Below, in pieces: positions 30,914 through 38,861 of a DNA stretch of 39,530 nucleotides. A program made the position numbers and the translations under genes. The notes under the pieces are model-generated. The model was given only the letters and a program-made list of their open reading frames with translations, did not search any database and was not told where the DNA came from. The DNA is from an uncultured Clostridia bacterium (GTDB lineage Bacteria; Bacillota; Clostridia; Oscillospirales; Ruminococcaceae): the NCBI GenBank assembly GCA_947624675.1, contig CANQLI010000013.1:1-39530 (forward strand), in the 5' to 3' direction. Within the stretch, counting starts at the first letter, position 1; each line of letters begins with the position of its first letter.

Positions 30914-32800
30914 CTATGCGCTTTTTGCAATTTTGTTTATAAGTCCTACATCTACCGTTGTTATTTTACCGTCTGCGTTTGCGTCCGCTAGCTTAAACTG
31001 CTCGTCGGTGTACTCTTTTGTACCCTTGGCAAACGAATTTATTATACCTACATCTACTGTTGTTATCTTACCGTCGCCTGAGAGGTCGCCGAGAGGATAA
31101 TCTCCGTCAAGGAGAATGTAATTAAATCCGTTATCTATGGCGTACTGCTCGCCTGCGGTGCCTGAGTAGCAGTAGATTTTGAAGTTGTCAAGTTTTAAGT
31201 CTTCACCTGTTTGAAAATCAAATGTATATCCAAAAGCTTTATATCCGATGCTTGTCACGCTATCGGGTATTTTTATGCTTTTAAGATTTTCACAATCATA
31301 AAAAGCACTACTTCCAATACTTGTTACGCTGTCGGGTATTATTATGCTTTCGATGTGGATACAGTACATAAAAGCACCATCTGCTATTCCCACTGTTCCT
31401 TGCTTTATTGTTGCTGTTGTTACTTCTTGATTACGATTACAGTCAATCGCCCAATTCCCTACATATTTTATATCTGTCGTCTGATTGTCAATTAAAGGCG
31501 TGCTATCAAAAGCCCCATCTCCAATACTTATAATACTATCAGGCATAGTTATGCTTGTAAGGTTACTACAGTCAGAAAAAGTAAAATCGCCTATGCTCGT
31601 AACGCCGTTAGGTATTATAATGTTTGTAAGACTTTCGCAGCCATAAAAAGCACTATCTCCAATACTGGTGACACCGTTTGGTATTGTTATACTTTTAAGA
31701 TTATAACAAACATAAAAAGCATTGTTTTCTATTCTTGTTACGCTATCGGGCATGATAACTTTTGTTTTTGTGACGGGACATTGAATAAGCACTGTTTGCT
31801 TTTTGTTATATAGGATGCCGTCTAATGACGAAAAGCATTCATTATTGTTAGATACATTTATTTCGTCAAGATTGTCGCAAGCACCAAAAGCATTGTCTCC
31901 AACATTTGTAACACTGTCGGGTATCGTTACAGTTGTCAGGCTATCGCAACTATTTAAAGCATAACTTCCAATACTAGTAACACCATTAGGTATAATAATA
32001 TTTGTAAGACTGTCACAAGCAAAAAAAGCACTATCTCCAATATTTGCAACGCTATTAGGAATAGTTATACTTTTAAGGCTTGAACAATTTGCAAAAGTGC
32101 TATCGCCTATACTCGTAACGCTATCAGAAATTGTTATGCTTGTAATGCTACTACAATTTTTAAAAGCTCCACTTCCAATGTTTATAACGCCAAGGGGTAT
32201 AATAACATTTCCTGTGCAGGTTTGACCGTCAATCAATATGTTATTAACTATAACTATTGGGTTTTCTTGCTGTTTATTTTTAAGCCAAGGTGTATTCCAA
32301 AAAGCTTCACTGCCGATGTTTGTAACACTTGTAGGAATAAATAATTTATCTATGCTTGTTCTAGAAAAAGCTGCATCTCCAATATTTGTTACTCCATAAG
32401 GAATAGTTATGCTTCGTAGTCCAATACAACCAGCGAAAGCTCCGTTTCCTATAATAGTTACATTTTTAGAAATCATAACACTTGTTAACTGGTAGCATTC
32501 TACAAATGCGTCATCGCCGATGTTTATAACACTATCAGGTATCGTTACGCTTATAAGATGTTCACGCCAAGCAAAAGCATAATTTCCGATACTTGTAACT
32601 TTATTTCCTGAAATTTCGCTAGGAATATTAAGCTCCGTCGCATCACCTGTGTAGTTTGTTATTTCAACAGTTCCGTCCTCAAGTACATCATACTCAAAAT
32701 CCCCAGAGGTTAAAGCCCCCGCGCTCACCGAAGGTATAACACCAACAATTCCGACAACCATAACTAAAGTCGTTAATAGACTTAAAATCCTATTTTTCAT
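30914..32800 (-). CDS. Secreted BspA-like leucine-rich repeat protein with C-terminal dockerin
   Basis: The 628-aa protein has a signal peptide (1-28). From about 40 to 560 it has some 18-20 LRR_5/BspA-type repeats of about 23 residues with consensus SVTSIGDSAFYGCxSLTxIxIP. The C-terminal 65 residues are a two-repeat dockerin: GDLSGDGKITTVDVGIINSF and DANADGKITTVDVGLINKIA, each with the Asp/Asn calcium-loop pattern. Dockerins dock into cohesins on scaffold or surface proteins. BspA-like repeats often bind host proteins or glycans; the ligand is unknown. The RBS is GGAGGT, and a consensus promoter lies 29 bp upstream. Confidence 0.88.
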   Translation of the reverse strand: MKNRILSLLTTLVMVVGIVGVIPSVSAGALTSGDFEYDVLEDGTVEITNYTGDATELNIPSEISGNKVTSIGNYAFAWREHLISVTIPDSVINIGDDAFVECYQLTSVMISKNVTIIGNGAFAGCIGLRSITIPYGVTNIGDAAFSRTSIDKLFIPTSVTNIGSEAFWNTPWLKNKQQENPIVIVNNILIDGQTCTGNVIIPLGVINIGSGAFKNCSSITSITISDSVTSIGDSTFANCSSLKSITIPNSVANIGDSAFFACDSLTNIIIPNGVTSIGSYALNSCDSLTTVTIPDSVTNVGDNAFGACDNLDEINVSNNNECFSSLDGILYNKKQTVLIQCPVTKTKVIMPDSVTRIENNAFYVCYNLKSITIPNGVTSIGDSAFYGCESLTNIIIPNGVTSIGDFTFSDCSNLTSITMPDSIISIGDGAFDSTPLIDNQTTDIKYVGNWAIDCNRNQEVTTATIKQGTVGIADGAFMYCIHIESIIIPDSVTSIGSSAFYDCENLKSIKIPDSVTSIGYKAFGYTFDFQTGEDLKLDNFKIYCYSGTAGEQYAIDNGFNYILLDGDYPLGDLSGDGKITTVDVGIINSFAKGTKEYTDEQFKLADANADGKITTVDVGLINKIAKSA

Positions 32801-32828
32801 AAAATACCTCCATTAAATATTTTCCTAC

Positions 32829-32857
32829 ATTATAGCATATAATATGTAATATTGCAA
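32829..32857 (-). promoter_or_regulatory. Promoter of the leucine-rich repeat dockerin gene
   Basis: On the minus strand TTGCAA (32,852-32,857) and TATAAT (32,829-32,834), 17-bp spacer. Confidence 0.7.
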
Positions 32858-33004
32858 GTAATTTTTAAATATTATTTTAAAGCTTTTTTAAAATAAAAAA
32901 TTCTGTATATAAATCACTCGAAATAAAAGTTATAATTAAAGTGTAACATTATATAATTATATATATTATGAAGGAGGGAAGCTCTTAAAAGAGCGTAAAA
33001 TCGT

Positions 33005-33181
33005 ATGTTTGAAATAAAAAAAGTGCAGTCCTTTAACAAGACAATCAGAATGCCGGAAGACCTCATAGCTAAACTCGATAAACTTGCAAATAAAAATGAC
33101 ATAAGCTTTAATCAACTTGTTGTTCAATGCTGTGAATACGCATTGGAAAATTTAGGAGATAACCGTAAAACAAAAAAATAA
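33005..33181 (+). CDS. Small ribbon-helix-helix (Arc/CopG-like) protein
   Basis: The 58-aa frame reads FNKTIRMPEDLIAKLDKLAN and then ISFNQLVVQCCEYALENL, the strand-helix-helix pattern of Arc/MetJ/CopG-type regulators. An in-frame stop (32,996) just upstream fixes ATG 33,005 as the earliest start. The nearest strong Shine-Dalgarno site, AAGGAGGG at 32,970, is 27 bases away, separated by a GCTCT-TAAA-AGAGC hairpin. A strong terminator follows. Its target is unknown; it may repress itself or the neighbouring genes. Confidence 0.7.
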   Translation: MFEIKKVQSFNKTIRMPEDLIAKLDKLANKNDISFNQLVVQCCEYALENLGDNRKTKK

Positions 33182-33190
33182 AAAGAGTAC

Positions 33191-33228
33191 AAAAAAACAG
33201 GCGTTTAAATGCGCCTGTTTTTTTATGT
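33191..33228. terminator. Bidirectional terminator between the RHH gene and the ECF S-component gene
   Basis: ACAGGCG and CGCCTGT stem around TTTAAATG, with A6-7 on one side and T7 on the other, so it can stop transcripts from both convergent genes. Confidence 0.85.
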
Positions 33229-33236
33229 ACATTTTA

Positions 33237-33776
33237 TCAGAAATCAAGTCTGCGCTTTAATTTGATTTTGTCAAAAGCAACTCCGCATATCAAAAACAAA
33301 ATCGAGCTTGCAAGCACCTGAATGCAATATGCCGGAGTCTGACCGAAAGCGGCGATAATAGTCGCCCACGACAGGTTATCTGTCATAACGATTCCCTCAT
33401 AAAGACTGTAACAGCAAACACACACTACAAGAGAAGGTATTATGCCTAGAACATTTCTGACTGTAATAATTTTCTCGCTTTTATTTGTGAAAAAAAGCGC
33501 AGTTACTGCTTTTATGACAATCGTTGCGGGCATCCATGTGACAAATCCCGTAAGACCGTCCGCGAGCGCTCCGCCAATTACCGATGCGCATACGGCATAT
33601 GGGGTCGGCAAAAGACAGGCAGCAAGATAAATTACGCCGTCCCCTGCGTGAGTGTAGCCTGCTCCGGTAGGTATATGTAGATATGCTGTAAGCACGAAAA
33701 TAATTGCGGCAAACAGCCCTGACACAGCAAGCATACGGATTCTGTTTTGAGGTAAAGATTTTGATGATTTAGTCAT
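33237..33776 (-). CDS. ECF-type transporter S component (TIGR04002-like)
   Basis: The 179-aa membrane protein has five to six hydrophobic helices, an RIRMLAVSGLFAAIIFVLTA first helix and HIPTGAGYTHAGDGVIYLAA, as in substrate-binding S components of energy-coupling factor vitamin transporters. The ligand is unknown. I chose ATG 33,776 instead of the longer frame from 33,860: GAAAGGGTGA precedes it, and the upstream 28 codons overlap the promoter start region and lack family sequence. The gene stands alone, so the energising EcfAAT module must be elsewhere. Confidence 0.78.
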   Translation of the reverse strand: MTKSSKSLPQNRIRMLAVSGLFAAIIFVLTAYLHIPTGAGYTHAGDGVIYLAACLLPTPYAVCASVIGGALADGLTGFVTWMPATIVIKAVTALFFTNKSEKIITVRNVLGIIPSLVVCVCCYSLYEGIVMTDNLSWATIIAAFGQTPAYCIQVLASSILFLICGVAFDKIKLKRRLDF

Positions 33777-33808
33777 TTTTATCACCCTTTCAAAAATACT
33801 GATAATTT

Positions 33809-33846
33809 CCACATCAAAACATATAATACCTATATAAATGATGTGG
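33809..33846 (-). promoter_or_regulatory. Inverted repeat at the 5' end of the S-component transcript
   Basis: CCACATCA and TGATGTGG are perfectly complementary 8-mers separated by 22 bases. The promoter -10 box ends 6 bp away, so transcription should start at or beside the first arm. It may be a repressor operator or a 5' RNA hairpin. Confidence 0.6.
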
Positions 33847-33851
33847 TTTAC

Positions 33852-33880
33852 ATTATACATCGTTTGTATAAATCTGTCAA
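33852..33880 (-). promoter_or_regulatory. Perfect consensus promoter of the S-component gene
   Basis: On the minus strand TTGACA (33,875-33,880) and TATAAT (33,852-33,857), 17-bp spacer; both hexamers match consensus exactly. Confidence 0.85.
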
Positions 33881-33980
33881 TACATTAAATAAATAATTTT
33901 TTCTAATAAATAATGAATAATTGTTTACAGCTGGGAATTGTAAAATTATTTTAAACTACGATCAAATTTTACCAAAGTAC

Positions 33981-34009
33981 TTGCAATTTTCAGGTAAATG
34001 GTGTAAAAT
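33981..34009 (+). promoter_or_regulatory. Promoter of gap
   Basis: TTGCAA (33,981-33,986) and TAAAAT (34,004-34,009), 17-bp spacer, 34 bp before the gap start. RBS TAGGAGGT. Confidence 0.7.
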
Positions 34010-34043
34010 ATCATTATGATAATTTTTAGGAGGTACATTAATT

Positions 34044-35078
34044 ATGGCAGTTAAAGTTGCAATTAATGGTTTTGGCCGTATAGGCCGTCTCGCATTCAGA
34101 CAGATGTTTGGTGCTGAGGGTTATGAGGTTGTTGCTATAAACGATCTTACAAAGCCTTCAATGCTCGCAAATCTTTTGAAGTACGACACCGCTCAGGGTG
34201 GATACTGCGGAACGATCGGCGAGGGACTCCACACAGTTGAGGCTGACGACGAGGCTAATACGATCACGGTTGACGGTAAAACACTTACCATTTATAAGGA
34301 AGCAAACGCTGCAGAGCTTCCGTGGGGTGAGATCGGTGTTGATGTTGTACTTGAGTGCACAGGTTTCTACTGTTCAAAGGAAAAGAGTATGGCTCACATC
34401 AATGCAGGTGCTAAGAAGGTTGTTATCTCAGCTCCGGCAGGAAACGATCTTAAGACCATTGTTTACTCTGTAAATGAGGATACACTTACTGCGGATGACC
34501 AGATTATTTCGGCTGCATCCTGCACAACAAACTGTCTTGCACCAATGGCAGACACTCTTAATAAATACGCTCCTATCCAGAGCGGTATTATGTCAACGAT
34601 CCACGCTTACACAGGCGACCAGATGATCCTTGACGGTCCTCACAGAAAGGGCGACCTTAGAAGAGCAAGAGCAGGTGCTGCTAACATCGTTCCTAACTCA
34701 ACCGGTGCTGCTAAGGCTATTGGTCTTGTTATCCCTGAGCTTAACGGTAAGCTCATCGGTTCTGCACAGAGAGTTCCTGTTCCAACAGGCTCAACAACTA
34801 TCCTCACTGCGGTTGTAAAGGGCGAGAATGTTACTAAGGAAGGCATCAACGCTGCTATGAAGGCTGCTGCTTCCGAATCATTCGGCTACAATGAAGATCC
34901 TATCGTTTCTTCAGATGTTATCGGAATGAAGTACGGCTCACTCTTTGACGCAACTCAGACAATGGTTGCTGAAATAGGCGACGGACTTTATGAGGTACAG
35001 GTTGTTTCTTGGTATGATAACGAGAACTCATACACAAGCCAGATGGTTAGAACAATCAAGTACTTTGCTGAAAAGTAA
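34044..35078 (+). CDS. gap: Glyceraldehyde-3-phosphate dehydrogenase, type I
   Basis: GapA oxidises glyceraldehyde 3-phosphate to 1,3-bisphosphoglycerate with NAD+ in glycolysis. The 344-aa length is normal. The Rossmann start [17 protein letters not shown], the active site [13 protein letters not shown] (near residue 155) and the C-terminal [14 protein letters not shown] are canonical. Codon use is visibly biased (few rare codons, CTT/GGT/GCT rich), fitting high expression. It is monocistronic, with its own promoter and a strong terminator, and not in a gap-pgk-tpi operon as in many Firmicutes. Confidence 0.97.
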   Translation: MAVKVAINGFGRIGRLAFRQMFGAEGYEVVAINDLTKPSMLANLLKYDTAQGGYCGTIGEGLHTVEADDEANTITVDGKTLTIYKEANAAELPWGEIGVDVVLECTGFYCSKEKSMAHINAGAKKVVISAPAGNDLKTIVYSVNEDTLTADDQIISAASCTTNCLAPMADTLNKYAPIQSGIMSTIHAYTGDQMILDGPHRKGDLRRARAGAANIVPNSTGAAKAIGLVIPELNGKLIGSAQRVPVPTGSTTILTAVVKGENVTKEGINAAMKAAASESFGYNEDPIVSSDVIGMKYGSLFDATQTMVAEIGDGLYEVQVVSWYDNENSYTSQMVRTIKYFAEK

Positions 35079-35098
35079 TTTGATTAACAAAGTATTTC

Positions 35099-35131
35099 AG
35101 AGCTTATCCTTTTAGGGTAAGCTCTTTTTTT
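35099..35131 (+). terminator. gap terminator
   Basis: AGAGCTTATCC and GGGTAAGCTCT form an 11-bp stem (one wobble) followed by T7. Confidence 0.9.
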
Positions 35132-35178
35132 GTGCTTATTTTCAAATAGTTTTTATGCTCATCTCTATAATAAATTAC

Positions 35179-35214
35179 AAAACAGGACCGATGCCGAAGC
35201 ATCAGTCCTGTTTT
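35179..35214. terminator. Terminator of the transglutaminase/dockerin gene
   Basis: AAAACAGGAC and GTCCTGTTTT flank an inner GATGC-CGAA-GCATC stem; A and T runs on both sides make it bidirectional. Confidence 0.85.
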
Positions 35215-35235
35215 CAATAATCATCTACTTTGCTG

Positions 35236-38200
35236 TTACCAAAGCTTTTTAGTTCCCTTAGCGTGAGCATTTATGATCGCACAATCAAGGGTTGAAATCA
35301 AGTCGTCATAGTTCACATTTGCAACTAAATAATCATAGTCATCAAGCTTGCTCTTTTGCCTTACGTGAGAATTTACTATTCCGACATCGACGGTCGTAAT
35401 TTTACCGTCAGCATTTAAGTCTCCATATAGTTTAAGCGTTACATCAAGCTCCAACGCCTCAGTTCCCGTTTTTACTGTACAGCTTCTCGGAGCGCAGTTT
35501 TCCTTACGGAAGGTAATTGTATATTCCCCATTTTCAAACTCAGGTATCCTATATGTTCCGTCTTTAGATGTAGTTGAATATATCACATTGCCGTCAGATC
35601 CGGTTACTATTATTTCGACAGGTACGCCCTTGTCATCGCCATTTACTTCAACCTTGCCGGCAACCGACACATCTTCTATCGGCAAAACAGTTACTTTACA
35701 TTCTCCGCTGGTTACTGTACCGTTTGAAATTCCCGAGAAGGTAGTCACAGAAAGAGTATATGTTCCAGCATCATCAGAAGTTACCTTATCTATAACCAGA
35801 CTGCTGTTTGTCTGACCTACGATTGCCTCACCGTCCTTATACCATTGATAAGTGTGCTCTCCTTCTGAAACAACAGAATCAATAACAAGCTTATCGCCTT
35901 CAAGCACTACCTTTTCTTTATCAATAGATACCTCAACATCTGAAACTTCCGGAACGACTACCTTTTCACCTGAGTCCTTTTCTTCTTTTAAAGTATTTAC
36001 AGTTGCAAATTTAGCATCAATAATGTTGCTATCTTCAGAAAGCATATCATAGCTTATTTCAAAGTCCTCAGTAATTCCGTTACCAGTTACATTATAATTT
36101 GTTCCGGAAACTGTAATAGTATCAATGCCGTAACCGTCTTCAGCCTGAACACTGATCTTAACGGTGTCTCCCTTTTTAATAGTGAAAATACTATCTGTTT
36201 TTCCTTGTGCAGATATGCTTCCGCCGGTAGTGTTAGATAAAATTACAGTTTTTTCGGTACTTACAGATGCTTCACCGTTATCCTTAACAGCTACAATGGC
36301 AAACGGACTGAAAGCGTCACAGGTAATTATCAATCCATATCGTGTGATAACACAAGGTATCTCTTCAACGCTTATAACTTCACCGCTCTCATTTTTTGTA
36401 AAATGATACGCTTTAAAGGTAACTCCCTCATCATCAGGGCCATATCCCTCAGGGAATCCGAGCGAAACTCTTACGCCGTCTCCGGTTTTAATTATCTGTT
36501 TTTTACAGAGTGTAAGATTTATATTATATGTTTCACTCTTTAAAATATTTTCATCTGTGTTTTCATTCAACAGTTCATTCATCTTATCTGTCTGTGCATG
36601 AGTTGGAGAAGAAGCAACTAAAACCATTCTGTGTTTAAGCATTTCATCTACCGGTGTTCCGTCGTCAGTTACCCAACCTGTTGTAGAAAGGTCGGTGTTT
36701 TCTAACAGAGCAGGCTTTCCGAAAACATTCCAATCATAGCCCTGAGATTTATAAGCGCATACTGCACACGGATGAGCCGCACCGTAAGACAACTCCAAAG
36801 GTGCCTTTTGGCTTATTTCTCCGACTACACCTGTGATGTAGAAATTGTAGAAAACACTGTCATCAGACCACATTTCACTGGGCGTAAAGTCAAATGAAAC
36901 AGTTCTTTTATTGTCGGCAATTTCAAAGTTTTCAACCTTGCTGTTTACTAATGCGGATTTGTTCTCGCACCATTTACCGTTAAGATAGTGTGTGCACACC
37001 ATCTTAAGGCCAGGTTTTTCTCCGTTTATTGCAACAATATCGTCATCATAGGTAGCCTGAACATGATAGGTTCTTCCGTCTATGTTCAGTCGTCCCGACA
37101 TACTCGGTGTGACATTTTTAGGATACGGCGGCGCTTGATATGTGCCCGTAGGGTTATGAAGCATTCCGGAATCAGCTATCAAAAGACACGGGTCACCCTG
37201 ATAATATAAACGATCCAGGTTTTGTGTGTAATCTCCCGGCGCAATATCAGTAATTCCAAATTCAGCGTATTCAATATGCGGCATCGGAAGACAAAGCTCT
37301 TCTTTGGTATCGGTCAACGCAGGATAAAGCTCAGGAGTAATGTAGCCCCAGTTTGAGGTCACCCACTCGCCTTTGCTTTCTACATCCCTGCTGATATAAT
37401 GGAACTTTGCTATCATATAATAGCCTTTTTCTGCCGCAGCTTTGTATCCCATACCGTTAAAGCTTACACGATATTCTCCGGCAGGAATATCTTCAAATTC
37501 ACTGTCTTTTTTGTATTTAACCGTAAGACCATTTGTGTATTCGGTAGTCTCTACACCATAATCGTCAATGTTAAGCATAGGATAAGAAAACTCATAATTG
37601 GCTTCGGACATAATACCGCTTGATACATGATGCCGTCCCATAATCGATTCACCGGCAAGAAGATATTCGTGGTTTTCATATCCGTCAATACCATTTTTAA
37701 CCGATAGATCTCCAATAGGATCATCCATCGTAACATCTACACCGTACCATTTGTTATCCAACTGTACATAATTCCATATGTGAAGCTCCGGTGTGTCTTC
37801 AGTGTGCCTGTATACCCCCTGAACCATAACACAAGGAATACCTAACTCATCCATTACTGCCTTAAATGCTCTGGTGTACGCTTCGCACACACCCTGATGC
37901 TTTACAAGTGAACCGTACGCTGTTCGTACAAATCCTACATTACCAGGATCGCAAGTGTTCTCTAAACGGTAGGATGTGCTTTTTGTAAGATAGTCGTGAA
38001 CATACTCTACCTGTGCCGCAGCAAGACTTTTGTCTCCGTCCGGCTTAACAGCTTTAGCTCCGTCAACAGCTTTTTTTACTGCTGCGTCATATTCAGTTAT
38101 AGCCTTATTAACTTCATTAACATTGTCAAATCCTTGTGTATAATATGTGTCATATCTTCCTGTTCCAAGATATAAATGATATTCGCCTTTTTTATCCTGT

Positions 38201-38586
38201 GTCATTCTCACAGTCAGATTAGAAAAGTCTACATAAAATATACCCGGATAATCTGCATAAAATGCATCTCTTGCCGCTCCGTAAAGCGACAAAACATTTC
38301 CTCGCCCGTTCTTATACTCCGACAGCTTTTCCTGTGAGAGTTTGTTTTCAGACAAGTCATATGCCTCTTTACCGGTTTTAAATAGTCCCTTGTTATTCAT
38401 CTCTACCATTGCGTCATAAAACACCTTGGCTTCATCTGTCAGCTGATTATAAAAATAATCGTTTAAGCCAGACTTTTTTTGATTTTCAGTATCAGCTGCA
38501 AAAATCTGCGTCTGAAGAGATGCGGAAAAAGCAGATACCGTTACCACTAGCGCGAGAAAAAATCCTATAATTCTCTTAAATTTCAT
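35236..38586 (-). CDS. Large secreted protein: transglutaminase-like domain, Ig-like domain, carboxypeptidase-regulatory-like domain, dockerin
   Basis: From ATG 38,586 (AGGAGG 8 bp upstream; the frame from 38,607 only adds codons that encode this site) it has 1116 aa with a signal peptide. Residues about 190-330 form a transglutaminase-like fold with Cys in HQGVCEAYTRAF, His in ELHIWNYVQ and Asp in GVDVTMDDP. A repeat/beta-rich middle follows. An Ig-like domain (TYQWYKDGEAIVGQ ... DDAGTYTLSV) lies near 920-990, then a Cna/carboxypeptidase-regulatory-like domain, then a dockerin (GDLNADGKITTVDVGIVNSH). Its second calcium loop is weak (NVNYDDLISTLD). It is probably part of a cell-surface complex; substrate unknown. 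Confidence 0.88.
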   Translation of the reverse strand: MKFKRIIGFFLALVVTVSAFSASLQTQIFAADTENQKKSGLNDYFYNQLTDEAKVFYDAMVEMNNKGLFKTGKEAYDLSENKLSQEKLSEYKNGRGNVLSLYGAARDAFYADYPGIFYVDFSNLTVRMTQDKKGEYHLYLGTGRYDTYYTQGFDNVNEVNKAITEYDAAVKKAVDGAKAVKPDGDKSLAAAQVEYVHDYLTKSTSYRLENTCDPGNVGFVRTAYGSLVKHQGVCEAYTRAFKAVMDELGIPCVMVQGVYRHTEDTPELHIWNYVQLDNKWYGVDVTMDDPIGDLSVKNGIDGYENHEYLLAGESIMGRHHVSSGIMSEANYEFSYPMLNIDDYGVETTEYTNGLTVKYKKDSEFEDIPAGEYRVSFNGMGYKAAAEKGYYMIAKFHYISRDVESKGEWVTSNWGYITPELYPALTDTKEELCLPMPHIEYAEFGITDIAPGDYTQNLDRLYYQGDPCLLIADSGMLHNPTGTYQAPPYPKNVTPSMSGRLNIDGRTYHVQATYDDDIVAINGEKPGLKMVCTHYLNGKWCENKSALVNSKVENFEIADNKRTVSFDFTPSEMWSDDSVFYNFYITGVVGEISQKAPLELSYGAAHPCAVCAYKSQGYDWNVFGKPALLENTDLSTTGWVTDDGTPVDEMLKHRMVLVASSPTHAQTDKMNELLNENTDENILKSETYNINLTLCKKQIIKTGDGVRVSLGFPEGYGPDDEGVTFKAYHFTKNESGEVISVEEIPCVITRYGLIITCDAFSPFAIVAVKDNGEASVSTEKTVILSNTTGGSISAQGKTDSIFTIKKGDTVKISVQAEDGYGIDTITVSGTNYNVTGNGITEDFEISYDMLSEDSNIIDAKFATVNTLKEEKDSGEKVVVPEVSDVEVSIDKEKVVLEGDKLVIDSVVSEGEHTYQWYKDGEAIVGQTNSSLVIDKVTSDDAGTYTLSVTTFSGISNGTVTSGECKVTVLPIEDVSVAGKVEVNGDDKGVPVEIIVTGSDGNVIYSTTSKDGTYRIPEFENGEYTITFRKENCAPRSCTVKTGTEALELDVTLKLYGDLNADGKITTVDVGIVNSHVRQKSKLDDYDYLVANVNYDDLISTLDCAIINAHAKGTKKLW

Positions 38587-38626
38587 TTGGGGTTCCTCCT
38601 GTTGCATTAAAATTGTTGTCTCAAAA

Positions 38627-38652
38627 GTTTAGACGGTAGAAATTATCTAAAC
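38627..38652 (-). promoter_or_regulatory. Inverted repeat in the leader of the transglutaminase/dockerin gene
   Basis: GTTTAGA and TCTAAAC are separated by 12 bases, a few bases after the expected transcription start. Possible operator or RNA hairpin. Confidence 0.5.
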
Positions 38653-38660
38653 TTTGTTTA

Positions 38661-38689
38661 ATTATAAATGATGGAAAAGGAAAAATCAA
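38661..38689 (-). promoter_or_regulatory. Promoter of the transglutaminase/dockerin gene
   Basis: On the minus strand TTGATT (38,684-38,689) and TATAAT (38,661-38,666), 17-bp spacer. Confidence 0.7.
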
Positions 38690-38795
38690 GGCATTTTAGC
38701 AAAAAAGTTAGCCCGGATTAAAAAATTAACTTTTTGTTCATATTTGCTTGTTTTATTATACAACATATAACTTATATATTATATTACTTAATACG

Positions 38796-38826
38796 AAAAA
38801 GCGACAGCAAAAATGCTGCCGCCTTT
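38796..38826 (-). terminator. Terminator of the FIVAR/dockerin gene
   Basis: On the minus strand GGCGGCAGCA and TGCTGTCGC pair around TTTT, followed by TTTTTC. Confidence 0.75.
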
Positions 38827-38861
38827 CCGTATATGTGTAACATTATCTGGAAGATATCTTA

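Noticed and set aside
32914-33102. Minus-strand frame opposite the ribbon-helix-helix gene
   Set aside because: It is antisense to a recognisable RHH protein and has no family resemblance.
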